NCBI GenBank assembly: GCA_021828925.1
Contig: JAJZCT010000068.1
Span: 1-10,288 of the forward strand
Origin: Planctomycetota bacterium
Lineage (GTDB): Bacteria; Planctomycetota; Phycisphaerae; WQYP01
Direction of reading: 5' to 3'
Length of the DNA: 10,288 nt
The notes under the pieces are model-generated. The model saw only the letters and a program-made list of their open reading frames with translations. It made no database searches and had not been told where the DNA came from. Positions 1 to 8,116 of this stretch are shown one piece after another. The first letter of the stretch is position 1. Every line of letters begins with the position of its first letter. Both the position numbers and the translations under genes were made by a program.

Positions 1-33
1 AGATGTTAGCCGGGCGTATAGGGTTGATCAAAG

Positions 34-693
34 TTAATCGTTGGCGGCTTTTTCTTTCTCTTTTTTATGGGCGGCCCACGCCAACTGTACCAAAATTCCC
101 AGACAACAAATACCGATGATAATTGCCCCAAGATTCGTCGGTTGTTTGGCCACATTGGCCACGAACGCATCCCGTAAATTTGGGGTCCCGTAACGCATAA
201 TTAATCCGGTGGCCCCGATGACGATCATCAAAGCTCCTTCCAGCGTGCAAATGAGCACCGCACAGGCTTCAAATATATACAAGCCCGCGACGCCCAATAC
301 AATCACGCCCAGAATGGCCGGTACCCAGCGGTAATCAGGTGGTTGCTTAAATACATGCCACAGCGCCACGCCGGCAGCTCCACCGGCGATGGCTCCCAGA
401 ATAAATAGTGCCACGCGCATCATCGGCACCAGCAGCACACCCAGGACGGTGCCTACCAATGCGGCAACTGCTCCGGCGATCCAGGACCAATGCGCCAGAA
501 ACATTGCCAGATACCATCCCAACGCGGCGCAGTTGGCCATGATTAATGCCCGATAGCTTCGCCGGGCGGAACACAGAAATACCAGCCCCACGATAAGCAG
601 GGCGATATCCCATATCCACAGCAGTTTCGACCACGATTGAAGCATTGCCGCATAGCGGGCCGCAAAATGCTGTATCGTAATGGTCAACAGCAC
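34..693 (-). CDS. Seven-helix integral membrane protein, DUF4203/TMEM198-like
   Basis: The 219-residue product is almost entirely hydrophobic. By eye it has about seven membrane segments: one after a short amphipathic start (around LLWIWDIALLIVGLVFLC), three glycine/alanine-rich helices in the middle, two more after a short PDYRW loop, and one before a charged tail ending KKEKEKAAND. This layout and the Gly/Ala-rich helices resemble the DUF4203/TMEM198 family, whose function is not established; the assignment is by pattern only. The start is uncertain. I chose GTG at 691-693 because AGGGAG (701-706), formed by the last two sense codons of the upstream GH3 gene, lies 7 bases before it, and the GH3 stop is 4 bases away, which suggests translational coupling. 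An ATG at 643-645 (203 residues) is the alternative but has no clear ribosome binding site. The more upstream ATG at 814-816 would overlap the GH3 gene by over 100 bases and is unlikely. Role in the cluster is unknown. Confidence 0.7.
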   Translation of the reverse strand: MLLTITIQHFAARYAAMLQSWSKLLWIWDIALLIVGLVFLCSARRSYRALIMANCAALGWYLAMFLAHWSWIAGAVAALVGTVLGVLLVPMMRVALFILGAIAGGAAGVALWHVFKQPPDYRWVPAILGVIVLGVAGLYIFEACAVLICTLEGALMIVIGATGLIMRYGTPNLRDAFVANVAKQPTNLGAIIIGICCLGILVQLAWAAHKKEKEKAAND

Positions 694-697
694 CCGA

Positions 698-3241
698 TTA
701 CTCCCTGATATGCACAGTGGCTGTAGAGGGTGTATTCCGGCTTGAGGAGCCAGCGGCAAGTTGATACTTGCCGGAGGGAACTCGCCAGGTATTTCGCCCG
801 GAATCAAAATAGGCAAAATCTTTCCAATGCAACTGCAGATGGGCGGTTGCCGTCTGGCCCGCTTTAAGATTTACGCGTGCGAATGCCCGAAGGGTCTGAA
901 CACATCGGTTCGCGCGATCTTCCAGGGGGCGCACGTAAAGCTGCACGACTTGGGCACCGGCCATCTTGCCCGTATTGGTGACCGGCACGGCCACGTCTAT
1001 CACGCGATTCTTACCTGCGCCCTTGGAAGTCACGGTTAAAGCTCCAAAGGAAAATGTGGTGTAAGAAAGCCCATCGCCAAAGCAGAAGCGGGGTTGGATA
1101 TGCCGCTTGTCAAACCAGCGATAGCCTACATAAATGCCTTCATTAAACAGCACTTGTCCATCGTGGCCCGGAAAGTGACCATACGCGGCATCATCCCGCC
1201 AATGTTTCGCAAAGCTATCCGGCAAACGACCACTTGGATCAATTTTGCCAAATAAAATATCGGCCACGGCGGTGTTTCCATTTTCACCCGGGTACCACGC
1301 GTCCACCAGGCCGGCGACACGGTGAATCCACGGTGCCATGCCGACATCGGCTCCGGCGTTAAGTACCACGATGGTATGGGGGTTAATCCCCGCCGCTTCC
1401 CGCAGATACTGATCCTGCGGTGCCCAGAGGTGGTATGTATGATCCGCTCCTTCATGTTCCATATTCGGCCCGTAACCCATACAGGCAATGACCACATCGG
1501 CGTGTTTAATGATTTTTTTCTGGGCGGCGGTCAGCAAGTTATTGCCTTCCGGTAGATAGCCAAACTCCATTTCAGCATTCCAGTGAGAGCCATAATATTC
1601 CACCCGCAGACGGTAGGTTTTCCCCGCTGCAAGCGAAATGCCCTTGAGCTTCTTGGTAAAGGCGTTTTGCCAGCGGCCAATTTTGATGATGCGTTTTCCA
1701 TTAAGATAGACGCGGCACGGATCGGCAGCGGCAGCTTCAAAGAGATACGTGCCACTGGTTTTGGCGGTAATGGTTCCGGTCCAGCGGACGGAAAAATGGC
1801 GATTGAGTGTTTCCACGGGGTAAAACTGCCCCCAGTTAAAGGCGATACGCTTATCGGTACGAGTCATCACCGGTGTGCCGGCAAGACGGTCGTTGTCGAA
1901 ATATTCGGCCTTCAGGCCGGGCTTGCCCTGTGGGGTTTGGTATTCGCCCAAGCCCCAGAAGCGTGAAAGCTTTTTGTTAAACGGAATGCGAATGACTTTG
2001 ATGGCCGAACCGGCGGCCGCATGACGAATAGCGGACAACATACTTACTGGATTGATAATCGACGGGGCATAGCCGCTGCCACCGCCGGTCCAGATCGCCG
2101 GAGTGGCCATCGGGCCGATAACGGCGATGGTATGAATTCGCGCACGATGCAAGGGAAGAATCCCGCCCTTGTTTTTCAATAACACCGTACCTTCGGCAGC
2201 CACCTGAAAAGCGACAGCCGCACTTTTCGGATTATTTAACGGAATGCTCTGATCTTCGACGCGTTTTTTCGTGAAGCCCATGGCGATCATCATACGCAGC
2301 AGCCTTCGGACATGGGTGTTAATTTCATGAACCGTGATCTGCTTATTTTTCACCAGCGGCTTAATGGTCAAATAGTTGTAATAATGGTTGTCCGGCATCT
2401 CCAAATCCAAACCGGCGGCCATGGGTCCAACGGTATCATGCGTGGCACCCCAGTCGGACATCAGCAGCCCCTTAAAGCCCCATTGGTGGCGCAGCACGTC
2501 GGTCAGCAAATAGCGGCTTGCGGTGCAATGATACCCGTTGAGCTGGTTATAAGCCGCCATGATGGTCCAGACATGTCCCTGCCGCACTGCCGCACGAAAG
2601 GGGGGCAGGTAAATTTCCTCCAAGGCCCGACGACTGACAATGCAGTCGATCGACATACGATTGGTTTCCTGCTCATTAGCCGCAAAATGCTTGGCACAAG
2701 CCGCCACCCCAACGGATTGCATGCCACGAATCCAGGGCGCAATAAGTTGCCCCGCCAAATACGGATCTTCACCCACAAATTCAAAATTGCGTCCGTCTTG
2801 CGGCTCCCGCATGAGGTTGATGCCCGGCCCCAAGATGATGTTAACGCCCCGCGCCAGCGCATCGGAACCCAAGGCTCGACCTACGTGCCCGGCCAGTTTC
2901 GGGTCCCAGGTTGCCGCCAGGCACACCGATGCCGGATATGCGGTCGATGGGCCATATACGCGTACGCCTTGAGAGGCATCGCTCATATTTAAGCGGGGAA
3001 TTCCCAGTTTGGGAACCTGGCGCGTGCACATACTGCCGTTGCCGGCCAAAAGATGAATTTTTTCTTTCAGGGTTAATTTGGCAAGCAGGGCGTCGGCCTG
3101 TGATTCTACCTGGGCCGGAGTCAGGCCGGTGCGAATATATTCACCCGCATCGCCGGCACGCGAAAGGCCGGTACCCGCGAAAGTTAATGCCGCCAAAGCG
3201 CCAAAAGCCGTTGCGATCCGCATAAAAACCGTACGTATCAT
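698..3241 (-). CDS. Secreted GH3 beta-glycosidase with PA14 insert
   Basis: An 847-residue glycoside hydrolase family 3 enzyme, likely a beta-glucosidase or beta-xylosidase releasing non-reducing-end sugars outside the cytoplasm. A Sec-type signal peptide covers about residues 1-30 (hydrophobic AFGALAALTFAG, then SRAGDA). The (beta/alpha)8 domain follows, with KHFAANEQE at 184-192 and the nucleophile Asp263 in LLMSDWGATHD. The C-terminal alpha/beta sandwich starts near 345 and is interrupted by a PA14 domain at about 442-562 (GLKAEYFDN to YYGSHWNAEMEFGY), a carbohydrate-binding insert known from some GH3 enzymes. It resumes with MEHEGADH, where Glu597 is the likely acid/base. A fibronectin III-like domain closes the protein (from about 720, with VTNTGKMAGAQVVQLYV). 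The length suits a PA14-containing GH3. The ATG at 3239-3241 has TAGGAG (3248-3253) 6 bases upstream. The gene is 222 bases downstream of the GH13 gene. The exact linkage specificity cannot be read from sequence. Confidence 0.95.
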   Translation of the reverse strand: MIRTVFMRIATAFGALAALTFAGTGLSRAGDAGEYIRTGLTPAQVESQADALLAKLTLKEKIHLLAGNGSMCTRQVPKLGIPRLNMSDASQGVRVYGPSTAYPASVCLAATWDPKLAGHVGRALGSDALARGVNIILGPGINLMREPQDGRNFEFVGEDPYLAGQLIAPWIRGMQSVGVAACAKHFAANEQETNRMSIDCIVSRRALEEIYLPPFRAAVRQGHVWTIMAAYNQLNGYHCTASRYLLTDVLRHQWGFKGLLMSDWGATHDTVGPMAAGLDLEMPDNHYYNYLTIKPLVKNKQITVHEINTHVRRLLRMMIAMGFTKKRVEDQSIPLNNPKSAAVAFQVAAEGTVLLKNKGGILPLHRARIHTIAVIGPMATPAIWTGGGSGYAPSIINPVSMLSAIRHAAAGSAIKVIRIPFNKKLSRFWGLGEYQTPQGKPGLKAEYFDNDRLAGTPVMTRTDKRIAFNWGQFYPVETLNRHFSVRWTGTITAKTSGTYLFEAAAADPCRVYLNGKRIIKIGRWQNAFTKKLKGISLAAGKTYRLRVEYYGSHWNAEMEFGYLPEGNNLLTAAQKKIIKHADVVIACMGYGPNMEHEGADHTYHLWAPQDQYLREAAGINPHTIVVLNAGADVGMAPWIHRVAGLVDAWYPGENGNTAVADILFGKIDPSGRLPDSFAKHWRDDAAYGHFPGHDGQVLFNEGIYVGYRWFDKRHIQPRFCFGDGLSYTTFSFGALTVTSKGAGKNRVIDVAVPVTNTGKMAGAQVVQLYVRPLEDRANRCVQTLRAFARVNLKAGQTATAHLQLHWKDFAYFDSGRNTWRVPSGKYQLAAGSSSRNTPSTATVHIRE
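701..706 (-). promoter_or_regulatory. Ribosome binding site inside the GH3 stop region
   Basis: Read on the minus strand, the last codons of the GH3 gene are AGG GAG TAA. The AGGGAG is a good Shine-Dalgarno sequence 7 bases before the GTG at 691-693. This decides the start of the downstream membrane protein and suggests that terminating ribosomes re-initiate there. Confidence 0.5.
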
Positions 3242-3359
3242 CCGTTTCTCCTAAGATTGTCGGCGATAAAACGTTCTCACTGCTGAGGTGGCGTCCTGAC
3301 GAGATTTATGCCGTTCAGGCATCCGCAGTTTCGCAACGCTTCACCCTGTTTACGGAAGC

Positions 3360-3388
3360 ATAATACAAGCAATGGGATTTTGCATCCA
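3360..3388 (-). promoter_or_regulatory. Candidate promoter for the GH3 gene
   Basis: On the minus strand TATTAT (3360-3365, five of six bases of the -10 consensus) is preceded at 17 bases by TGGATG (3383-3388, three of six matches to -35). It would start a transcript with a leader of about 110 bases, so GH3 could be expressed apart from the GH13 gene. Assigned by consensus only; planctomycete promoters are poorly characterised. Confidence 0.3.
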
Positions 3389-3401
3389 CTGTAACCGTTC
3401 A

Positions 3402-3415
3402 CGGCCTTTCGGCCG
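3402..3415 (-). terminator. GAAA-tetraloop hairpin after the GH13 gene
   Basis: On the minus strand CGGCC-GAAA-GGCCG forms five G-C/C-G pairs closed by a GNRA tetraloop, about 50 bases after the GH13 stop. No T-run follows it, so it is not a standard intrinsic terminator. It may instead be an mRNA 3'-end stabiliser or processing element between the two enzyme genes. Confidence 0.35.
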
Positions 3416-3463
3416 ATACAGGAGGTTGCCGCCGAAATTATTTACGAGGAAGGTATCAAAAAA

Positions 3464-6043
3464 TCAGCCGCCCGAAAATCTTCCGTCCACGACATTTGAC
3501 AGTATTTCTGTCGCCCAAGGCCGAATCCGGATGGTCAAATATCCCCGCCGTACCAGATACCCGCGGACTCCTTTTCGTCTCCGCAGAATCGGTCTGCCGG
3601 TTGTATCGCCCACGGGTGGAAAAACCAGCTTCATCTGCCGACGGCTGAGGTAATTGAAGAGGTGCTCTCCAAGATCGGACGCGAAAATCGGCAATCGAAC
3701 TCGGTGCGCCACAGCGCTGCGGTTGAACACCACATACACATGCTGATTGTCCAAATCGCGGTGAAAGGCAAAAACGTCCCGTCGACGCTCGGCCAGAAGT
3801 TCACCATAATCTCCGATTTGCAGCGAAGCCAGTTGTCGCCGGGCAGCGATGGCTCGCCGGTAAAAATTAAGCAGCCGCGCATGGATCTTCACATGCGTGT
3901 CATTGTACGGAAGCAGATCTTTCCACACCATCGGTTGGCAGTTCAAAGGAAACCCGGCGGCGGAATACATCCCCACCTCGTCACCGTATAGGAACATCGG
4001 AGCGCCGGGAAACGTCACCTGCAATGCCACCACCTGTCGCAGCCGCTGATACGCTTCCGCCGACGGTTGTTTGCCAAGGCTCTTGGACGGCGGCCAATAG
4101 GTTCGATCAGGATACATGAATCGCGACACAAATCGGCAGGGATCTTGGCTATCCAGGAGATTCAGTTGGACTAAATCGACCTGATAGGGATCCCTGTTCA
4201 GCAGCCCCTGGAGGGCCTGCCCGAAACGCCGCAGGCCGATTCCCGGTTTGCCGGGGCCGCGATGATCCACAAAGAAATACATCGCCGCATTGGCAAATGG
4301 ATAATTTTCCTGTCCGTCCCACTGGTTGCCTTTGTTCAACCATGCCTGTGCCGATGTCCATTGCTCACCAATGGACAGGGCGTTGGGTTTAACCTCGTTG
4401 AGCACCTTCCTCCAGGCGATCCAGAACGGATGTGGAATCGCGGGGCCCATATCTAACCGCCAACCGTCCACCCCCGCCGCCGGATTCCCATTGGGCGCCA
4501 ACCACCTTCGTGTCACGGCAAAAAAGTAACGGCACAGCCCCGGTGCCAGTCCCGTCTTCGGGTAGTGGGCGAAAACAGGGTTGTCTGTGCCCCCCAAGCC
4601 TCTGTACTCTACCGGCGGTCCCCATTGTGTAATCCGAAACCACTTCGCATAGCGCGATTTCCGTCCATGTTTTAGTAAATCCTGAAATGGACCGAAATCC
4701 GCTCCACAATGGTGGAAGGGGACGTCGAGAATAACTTTGAATCCCTGCCGATGCGCCGCAGATAAAAAATGCAGAAACAGCAAATCCGATTTCGACCATT
4801 GCCAAGTCGCCGGATTACCCACAGTTTCCGCAGGCAAAAGTTTCCGCGAACCCTTTATGGCGTAACCATCGTCAACATGTCGGTAATCCTCCGGAAAGTA
4901 CTTTACCACTTGCCCGGGCGCTTCAAAAATCGGGTTCAAATAGAGCGCATTTATACCCAGTCTGCGCAGATACGGTAGCTCCTGCCGGACTCCCTGGATG
5001 TCGCCGCCATAATCACGGTTAAAATTGCGTTGGGACGCGTTGAATTTTCCGTTGCGGTTATGGTACGGTTTATACCATGGCCAACGCCAGGGCACGGTAT
5101 TCGGCTGGTTATTAGCCGGGCTGCCGTCACGAAACCGCCCGACCCATATCTGATACCAGATAGCGCGCTCGGCCCAATCCGGCGTCACGACCGGGGAACG
5201 CATGTCGCAGGTGTAAGCGTGCGCCAAGGCTTCCCGCCGATGACTCCAGAATCGTCCGTGGGCCAAATATCGTCTTTGGGTTCCATGGGCTAGGAGGAAA
5301 TAGTAATGCACGCGCGGTGCGGCCACCGTCACCACGGCTTCCCATTTGGACGCGCCCACAGTTGAACCCTGCCGCTCCATTGAAATTTTCCGCCAGTGGC
5401 CAAGAGCCTTCTGGACATAAACCGCCGCGCGCGACAAGACGCCTTTTTGCGTAATAAGCTCAAGGCGTAGGGCGTGGGGCGAGATAACATCGCAGTACCG
5501 CCAGCTCGCCGGATTGTACGCCATGGCGTTAACCGGCACGCGGTCGGGTGAGACCGGGGCCATATTTTGCCATGGCCATGGGATCCGTACTCCGGAGCTA
5601 ATGCGTCCAAAAGCGTTGGGAAGTGATTGGAGATTCGGATCGGCGTTCGGGTCTACGATCCATGATGCTGAAAACTGGGCATTGCCGTGCTGGTCAAGCG
5701 AAAACCGGTAGTGATGCAGTCCCGGAGCCAGCCTCACCGTCACGGCCCACACGCCACGCGAGATTGGGCGCATCGGCGTGGCCCTATTGGACCAGTCATT
5801 GAAATCGCCTACCACGCTGATCGTCCGGGGAAGCGGTCGCCCCGTTGGGACCGCATATCTAAAGGTGTACGGCACACGCCTGGGAAGTCCTCGTGGCCAC
5901 ACGGGTGGCGCGACGGTATTCGGCTTGGACACGACGGGTTGAATGCCCGCCGCGCCACGCGATACTTTTTTTTCGCAGGCCAAAGCGAGCATGGCGACCG
6001 CTAAACACAAAACCAAACAATTCCGAGATAGATGTCTACCCAT
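3464..6043 (-). CDS. Lipoprotein GH13 alpha-amylase/neopullulanase-like enzyme
   Basis: An 859-residue alpha-glucan-active enzyme. The N-terminus is a lipoprotein-type signal (basic start, hydrophobic core, LALAC) with the lipidated Cys probably at 23, so it would be membrane-anchored outside the cytoplasm. Residues about 55-140 form a CBM48/AMPK-type glycogen-binding domain (VVGDFNDWS, then APGLHHYRFSLD). About 185-285 resembles the CBM34-type N-terminal domain of neopullulanases. The GH13 barrel begins at AIWYQIWVGRFRDG (294 on). Region I is DVPFHH (440-445), region II GVDGWRLD with Arg529 and nucleophile Asp531, region III IGEQW with acid/base Glu560, region IV LLDSQD with Asp634. GDEVGM (about 687-692) and a beta-rich C-terminal domain follow. 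Region IV has Gln633 where GH13 enzymes normally have His, and region I has His444 where Asn is usual. The ATG at 6041-6043 has only a weak GAGAG-like ribosome site. The likely substrate is starch, glycogen or maltodextrin; the precise subfamily is not certain. Confidence 0.92.
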   Translation of the reverse strand: MGRHLSRNCLVLCLAVAMLALACEKKVSRGAAGIQPVVSKPNTVAPPVWPRGLPRRVPYTFRYAVPTGRPLPRTISVVGDFNDWSNRATPMRPISRGVWAVTVRLAPGLHHYRFSLDQHGNAQFSASWIVDPNADPNLQSLPNAFGRISSGVRIPWPWQNMAPVSPDRVPVNAMAYNPASWRYCDVISPHALRLELITQKGVLSRAAVYVQKALGHWRKISMERQGSTVGASKWEAVVTVAAPRVHYYFLLAHGTQRRYLAHGRFWSHRREALAHAYTCDMRSPVVTPDWAERAIWYQIWVGRFRDGSPANNQPNTVPWRWPWYKPYHNRNGKFNASQRNFNRDYGGDIQGVRQELPYLRRLGINALYLNPIFEAPGQVVKYFPEDYRHVDDGYAIKGSRKLLPAETVGNPATWQWSKSDLLFLHFLSAAHRQGFKVILDVPFHHCGADFGPFQDLLKHGRKSRYAKWFRITQWGPPVEYRGLGGTDNPVFAHYPKTGLAPGLCRYFFAVTRRWLAPNGNPAAGVDGWRLDMGPAIPHPFWIAWRKVLNEVKPNALSIGEQWTSAQAWLNKGNQWDGQENYPFANAAMYFFVDHRGPGKPGIGLRRFGQALQGLLNRDPYQVDLVQLNLLDSQDPCRFVSRFMYPDRTYWPPSKSLGKQPSAEAYQRLRQVVALQVTFPGAPMFLYGDEVGMYSAAGFPLNCQPMVWKDLLPYNDTHVKIHARLLNFYRRAIAARRQLASLQIGDYGELLAERRRDVFAFHRDLDNQHVYVVFNRSAVAHRVRLPIFASDLGEHLFNYLSRRQMKLVFPPVGDTTGRPILRRRKGVRGYLVRRGYLTIRIRPWATEILSNVVDGRFSGG

Positions 6044-6068
6044 GTAATACTCTCAAGAATCACAAACC

Positions 6069-6099
6069 ATTGTAAAGTAACGAATAAGGTATGTGTTAA
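6069..6099 (-). promoter_or_regulatory. Possible promoter for the GH13 gene
   Basis: In the 75-base gap between the prepilin-like gene and the GH13 gene, TACAAT (6069-6074) matches five of six -10 bases on the minus strand. TTAACA (6094-6099) matches four of six -35 bases, but the 19-base spacing is long. The GH13 gene may equally be read from the upstream genes. Confidence 0.25.
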
Positions 6100-6118
6100 A
6101 TCATTTGGCTCCCGCGTC

Positions 6119-7108
6119 TCACGGCTCATAAGGTGAATCCGTTCCCTGACCTGGAAAAGCGGGATTCACGATGTTGAGGATACGCAGACCGCTGGTACCC
6201 TCGCTGCCGGGCGATCCCGCTGCGGCTCCACTGACATTTCTGTTAATCGAAATTGAAGCGGCATGGCCATCAAGAAAGACGGCATTTCCATCCCCGGAGT
6301 TCGGTGAATTGGAGTTATGACGATAGCGAAATCCATTGACGGTGCTTCCGACGTCGACGTTGCCGCCTGTATCACCGGGGGTCAGCCCAGTGGGCGGAAC
6401 TAAATAATTGGGATCGTTCACATACGGCCCAGCGAAGCCGCTTGGCCCAGAGTATCTTCCCGCCTGGTACCAGTCAAAATAGAGCCAACTCCCCAAGGTT
6501 CCCGATCCGGTGTTCTGGGTCTCATTTCCATCGCCAAAGGCAATCTTTTGGCCCGGGTTCTGAACATTGCTCATCTTAAAACTCAGGCTGTACGTTCCGG
6601 CATAATCACTGTAGTAGAGGAAAAAGTTTGGATTGGCTGAATAATCCGAGGGCAGAAAGTATGTGTAGTAGCCCGGATTGGAATTCTGCAGGTTCCACAC
6701 GCCCGGATCAATATCAACGGCCGGCAAAGTCGAAGCCGGACACCAGCCCAGAGCCAACCATTGTTGCTGCATCGTGGAGCTTAAGCCTTGGGGATGACCC
6801 GTCCCCGGCGAAGCCAGCGTATAGAGCTGTTGCGGGGATTCCCCCGTGTACAGACAAAACAACTGCGTCCTCCAACCCTGATAATTACTCCCGTTAAGTT
6901 GGTTCCAGCCGGGGGGAAGGTTGCCCTCGTAAACATTTGTGTATTCCGTGTCGATCTGCCCCAGCGATCGTAGATTGGCCAAGCATTGAATACTCACGGC
7001 CATCTGCTTAGCCTTGGCTAATGCAGGCAAGAGCAACGCGATCAACAGGGCTATAATGGATATCACCACAAGTAGCTCAATGAGGGTAAAGCCATTTTTG
7101 CGTTTCAT
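6119..7108 (-). CDS. Prepilin-like protein with H-x-DG C-terminal motif
   Basis: A 329-residue protein with a class III (type IV/type II secretion) prepilin signal. It starts MKRKNG, then [24 protein letters not shown]; cleavage and methylation by a prepilin peptidase would fall between Gly6 and Phe7, and the conserved Glu is residue 11. Then comes [10 protein letters not shown], typical of the planctomycete/Lentisphaerota prepilin-like families, and a Gly/Asn/Tyr-rich globular part. Near the C-terminus RYRH (His264) and FLDGH (Asp280-Gly281) match the 'prepilin processing-associated H-X9-DG' motif, but with a 15-residue gap. The frame is open upstream to 7306; I chose ATG 7106-7108 because it directly precedes the prepilin signal and has AGGGGA (7115-7120) 6 bases upstream. 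Such proteins are often found in many copies beside glycan-degrading genes. A surface fibre or glycan-capture role is inferred, not shown. No assembly genes are present here. Confidence 0.88.
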   Translation of the reverse strand: MKRKNGFTLIELLVVISIIALLIALLLPALAKAKQMAVSIQCLANLRSLGQIDTEYTNVYEGNLPPGWNQLNGSNYQGWRTQLFCLYTGESPQQLYTLASPGTGHPQGLSSTMQQQWLALGWCPASTLPAVDIDPGVWNLQNSNPGYYTYFLPSDYSANPNFFLYYSDYAGTYSLSFKMSNVQNPGQKIAFGDGNETQNTGSGTLGSWLYFDWYQAGRYSGPSGFAGPYVNDPNYLVPPTGLTPGDTGGNVDVGSTVNGFRYRHNSNSPNSGDGNAVFLDGHAASISINRNVSGAAAGSPGSEGTSGLRILNIVNPAFPGQGTDSPYEP

Positions 7109-7312
7109 AAAACATCCCCTGCAGTAAGTATTCAGCAACGAGTTTTCGGTTTCCAGTCGCCAGTCGGAAAAAGGAGCGCCGAGATCTTTAATCTCATCGG
7201 CCATCCCTTTATTATCCATTATCGACAGTTCCGGATGCGAAAAACCGCCGTTCCAAAAATTTACACACTTGACACTTGTAGGAACCAAAGTCACGTTCAC
7301 ATTCACATATAA
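7109..7312. other. Leader region of the prepilin-like gene
   Basis: About 200 bases without a convincing gene; if the paralogue upstream is read in its ancestral frame the gap extends to 7377. It contains a bulged inverted repeat (gagat at 7181-7185, atctc at 7191-7195, with an outer GCC/GGC pairing), a 7-base tandem repeat ccagtcg (7153-7166), and, in the 3' tail of the upstream gene, a perfect hairpin CCGGC-GTT-GCCGG (7316-7328) that lacks a T-run. No promoter is convincing. Confidence 0.4.
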
Positions 7313-8116
7313 TCACCGGCGTTGCCGGGGGAGCAATGCGAGCTTTCGACCACCCGCGTGGCCCGCCGGAGCAGACTTCAGACTATGCGACGGCGTTTGA
7401 GCAACAGTATTCCCATTTCGCCCGGCGCCACCAAGCGCCGCGTGGCCGGTTCCGGCCACGGGCGTCACGGAAACATTTGCCACATCGACAGTCCCACCGC
7501 CGGCGTCGCTGGTATTATTTAAAAATTCAATCTCAGTTGAAGCCGACGACGCTCTGAAACTCAGCGTGAACTTCGTAAACGTCGAGTTAGCAATACGGGG
7601 CGTTTGTGTGGCGATCCGCTTCTTGGCGATCGCGTCCGAAACTACCACCTCCAGTACATCGCCGGCCTCGCCGGCGCGAGCCGCCCCCGAATAACTCAGC
7701 GTGTATGTTTGGCCGGCGGTGGTGGCTACCGTTTGGGAAACACTCGGCATGCCGGCGGCTCCTTGCATGAACAGAAAATCTCTCACTCCGGCGGTACTGG
7801 TTGGAGCAAATGGCTCTGGCGAGTTACGAGGCCCCGGGTTGCTGTAGAATCCTGTATCCGGTCCGTTGACGCCCGCCTGGCCACCCGCCTTGCCATTGGC
7901 GGTATAAGAGATATTCCAATCCGTGGGAGCAGCCGGGTTGGGGGGAAGCGAGTTACCAGGGAAACTTGTATACCCAGATGCGTTAGCCGAAAAATCGCCG
8001 TTGAGCACCATATTACCGTGGGCAGTGCTCGCCGCCAACATCGTCAGCCCCGCCGCCGCGAGTGCCGCAGTCGCCAGAGAAAAACCGCGAAAACTTGATA
8101 AACCATTTATAAACAT
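7313..8116 (-). CDS. Frameshifted PEP-CTERM surface protein paralogue
   Basis: A 267-residue secreted protein, paralogue of the next gene upstream; over the first ~220 residues about four in five are identical by eye. It begins MFINGLSSFRG with a Sec signal peptide ending near AHG, followed by a beta-rich domain starting NMVLNGDFSANASG, with SVSQTVATTAGQTYTLSY typical of secreted PEP-CTERM proteins with carbohydrate-binding-like folds. After VSVTPV the two proteins diverge completely. This copy has one extra base (a C of 7456-7457 on the plus strand). Removing it restores VPEPATRRLVAP and a terminal KRRRIV, with a stop at 7378-7380, the same tail length as the paralogue. As written, the tail is a non-homologous Gly/Ala/Arg-rich stretch and the protein would be secreted without exosortase anchoring. 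The restored helix contains Arg, Pro and Glu, suggesting decay after the shift rather than only a read error. AAGGAG (8123-8128) precedes ATG 8114-8116. Confidence 0.8.
   Translation of the reverse strand: MFINGLSSFRGFSLATAALAAAGLTMLAASTAHGNMVLNGDFSANASGYTSFPGNSLPPNPAAPTDWNISYTANGKAGGQAGVNGPDTGFYSNPGPRNSPEPFAPTSTAGVRDFLFMQGAAGMPSVSQTVATTAGQTYTLSYSGAARAGEAGDVLEVVVSDAIAKKRIATQTPRIANSTFTKFTLSFRASSASTEIEFLNNTSDAGGGTVDVANVSVTPVAGTGHAALGGAGRNGNTVAQTPSHSLKSAPAGHAGGRKLALLPRQRR

Larger units (their letters stand above)
3242..3463. other. GH13-GH3 intergenic region
   Basis: No convincing gene. Read in the minus direction it holds, in order, a T-rich stretch immediately after the GH13 stop, a GC hairpin with a GAAA loop (3402-3415), a candidate promoter (3360-3388) and the GH3 ribosome binding site (3248-3253). 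An AACGTT palindrome at 3270-3275 is the type of core recognised by LacI-family repressors, but its flanks are not symmetrical, so I do not call it an operator. Confidence 0.5.

Noticed and set aside
643..816. Longer start (ATG 814-816) for the DUF4203-like gene
   Set aside because: It would overlap the GH3 coding region by 119 bases and add a proline-rich stretch with no family character. The GTG at 691-693 has a good ribosome site.
3268..3277. AAAACGTTCT as a LacI-family operator
   Set aside because: Only the 6-base core is symmetrical; such a short palindrome is expected often by chance and no second copy was seen near the other promoters.
3372..3653. Plus-strand open frame over the end of the GH13 gene and the gap
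   Set aside because: Most of it is antisense to the GH13 gene, and it has no recognisable motif or ribosome site.
7109..7306. 66-residue N-terminal extension of the prepilin-like gene
   Set aside because: A prepilin signal must be at the N-terminus, and ATG 7106-7108 has its own AGGGGA ribosome site; the upstream frame is incidental.
7316..7328. CCGGC-GTT-GCCGG hairpin as an intrinsic terminator
   Set aside because: No T-run follows on the minus strand (TGATTATATG), and it lies within the shifted reading frame of the paralogue.
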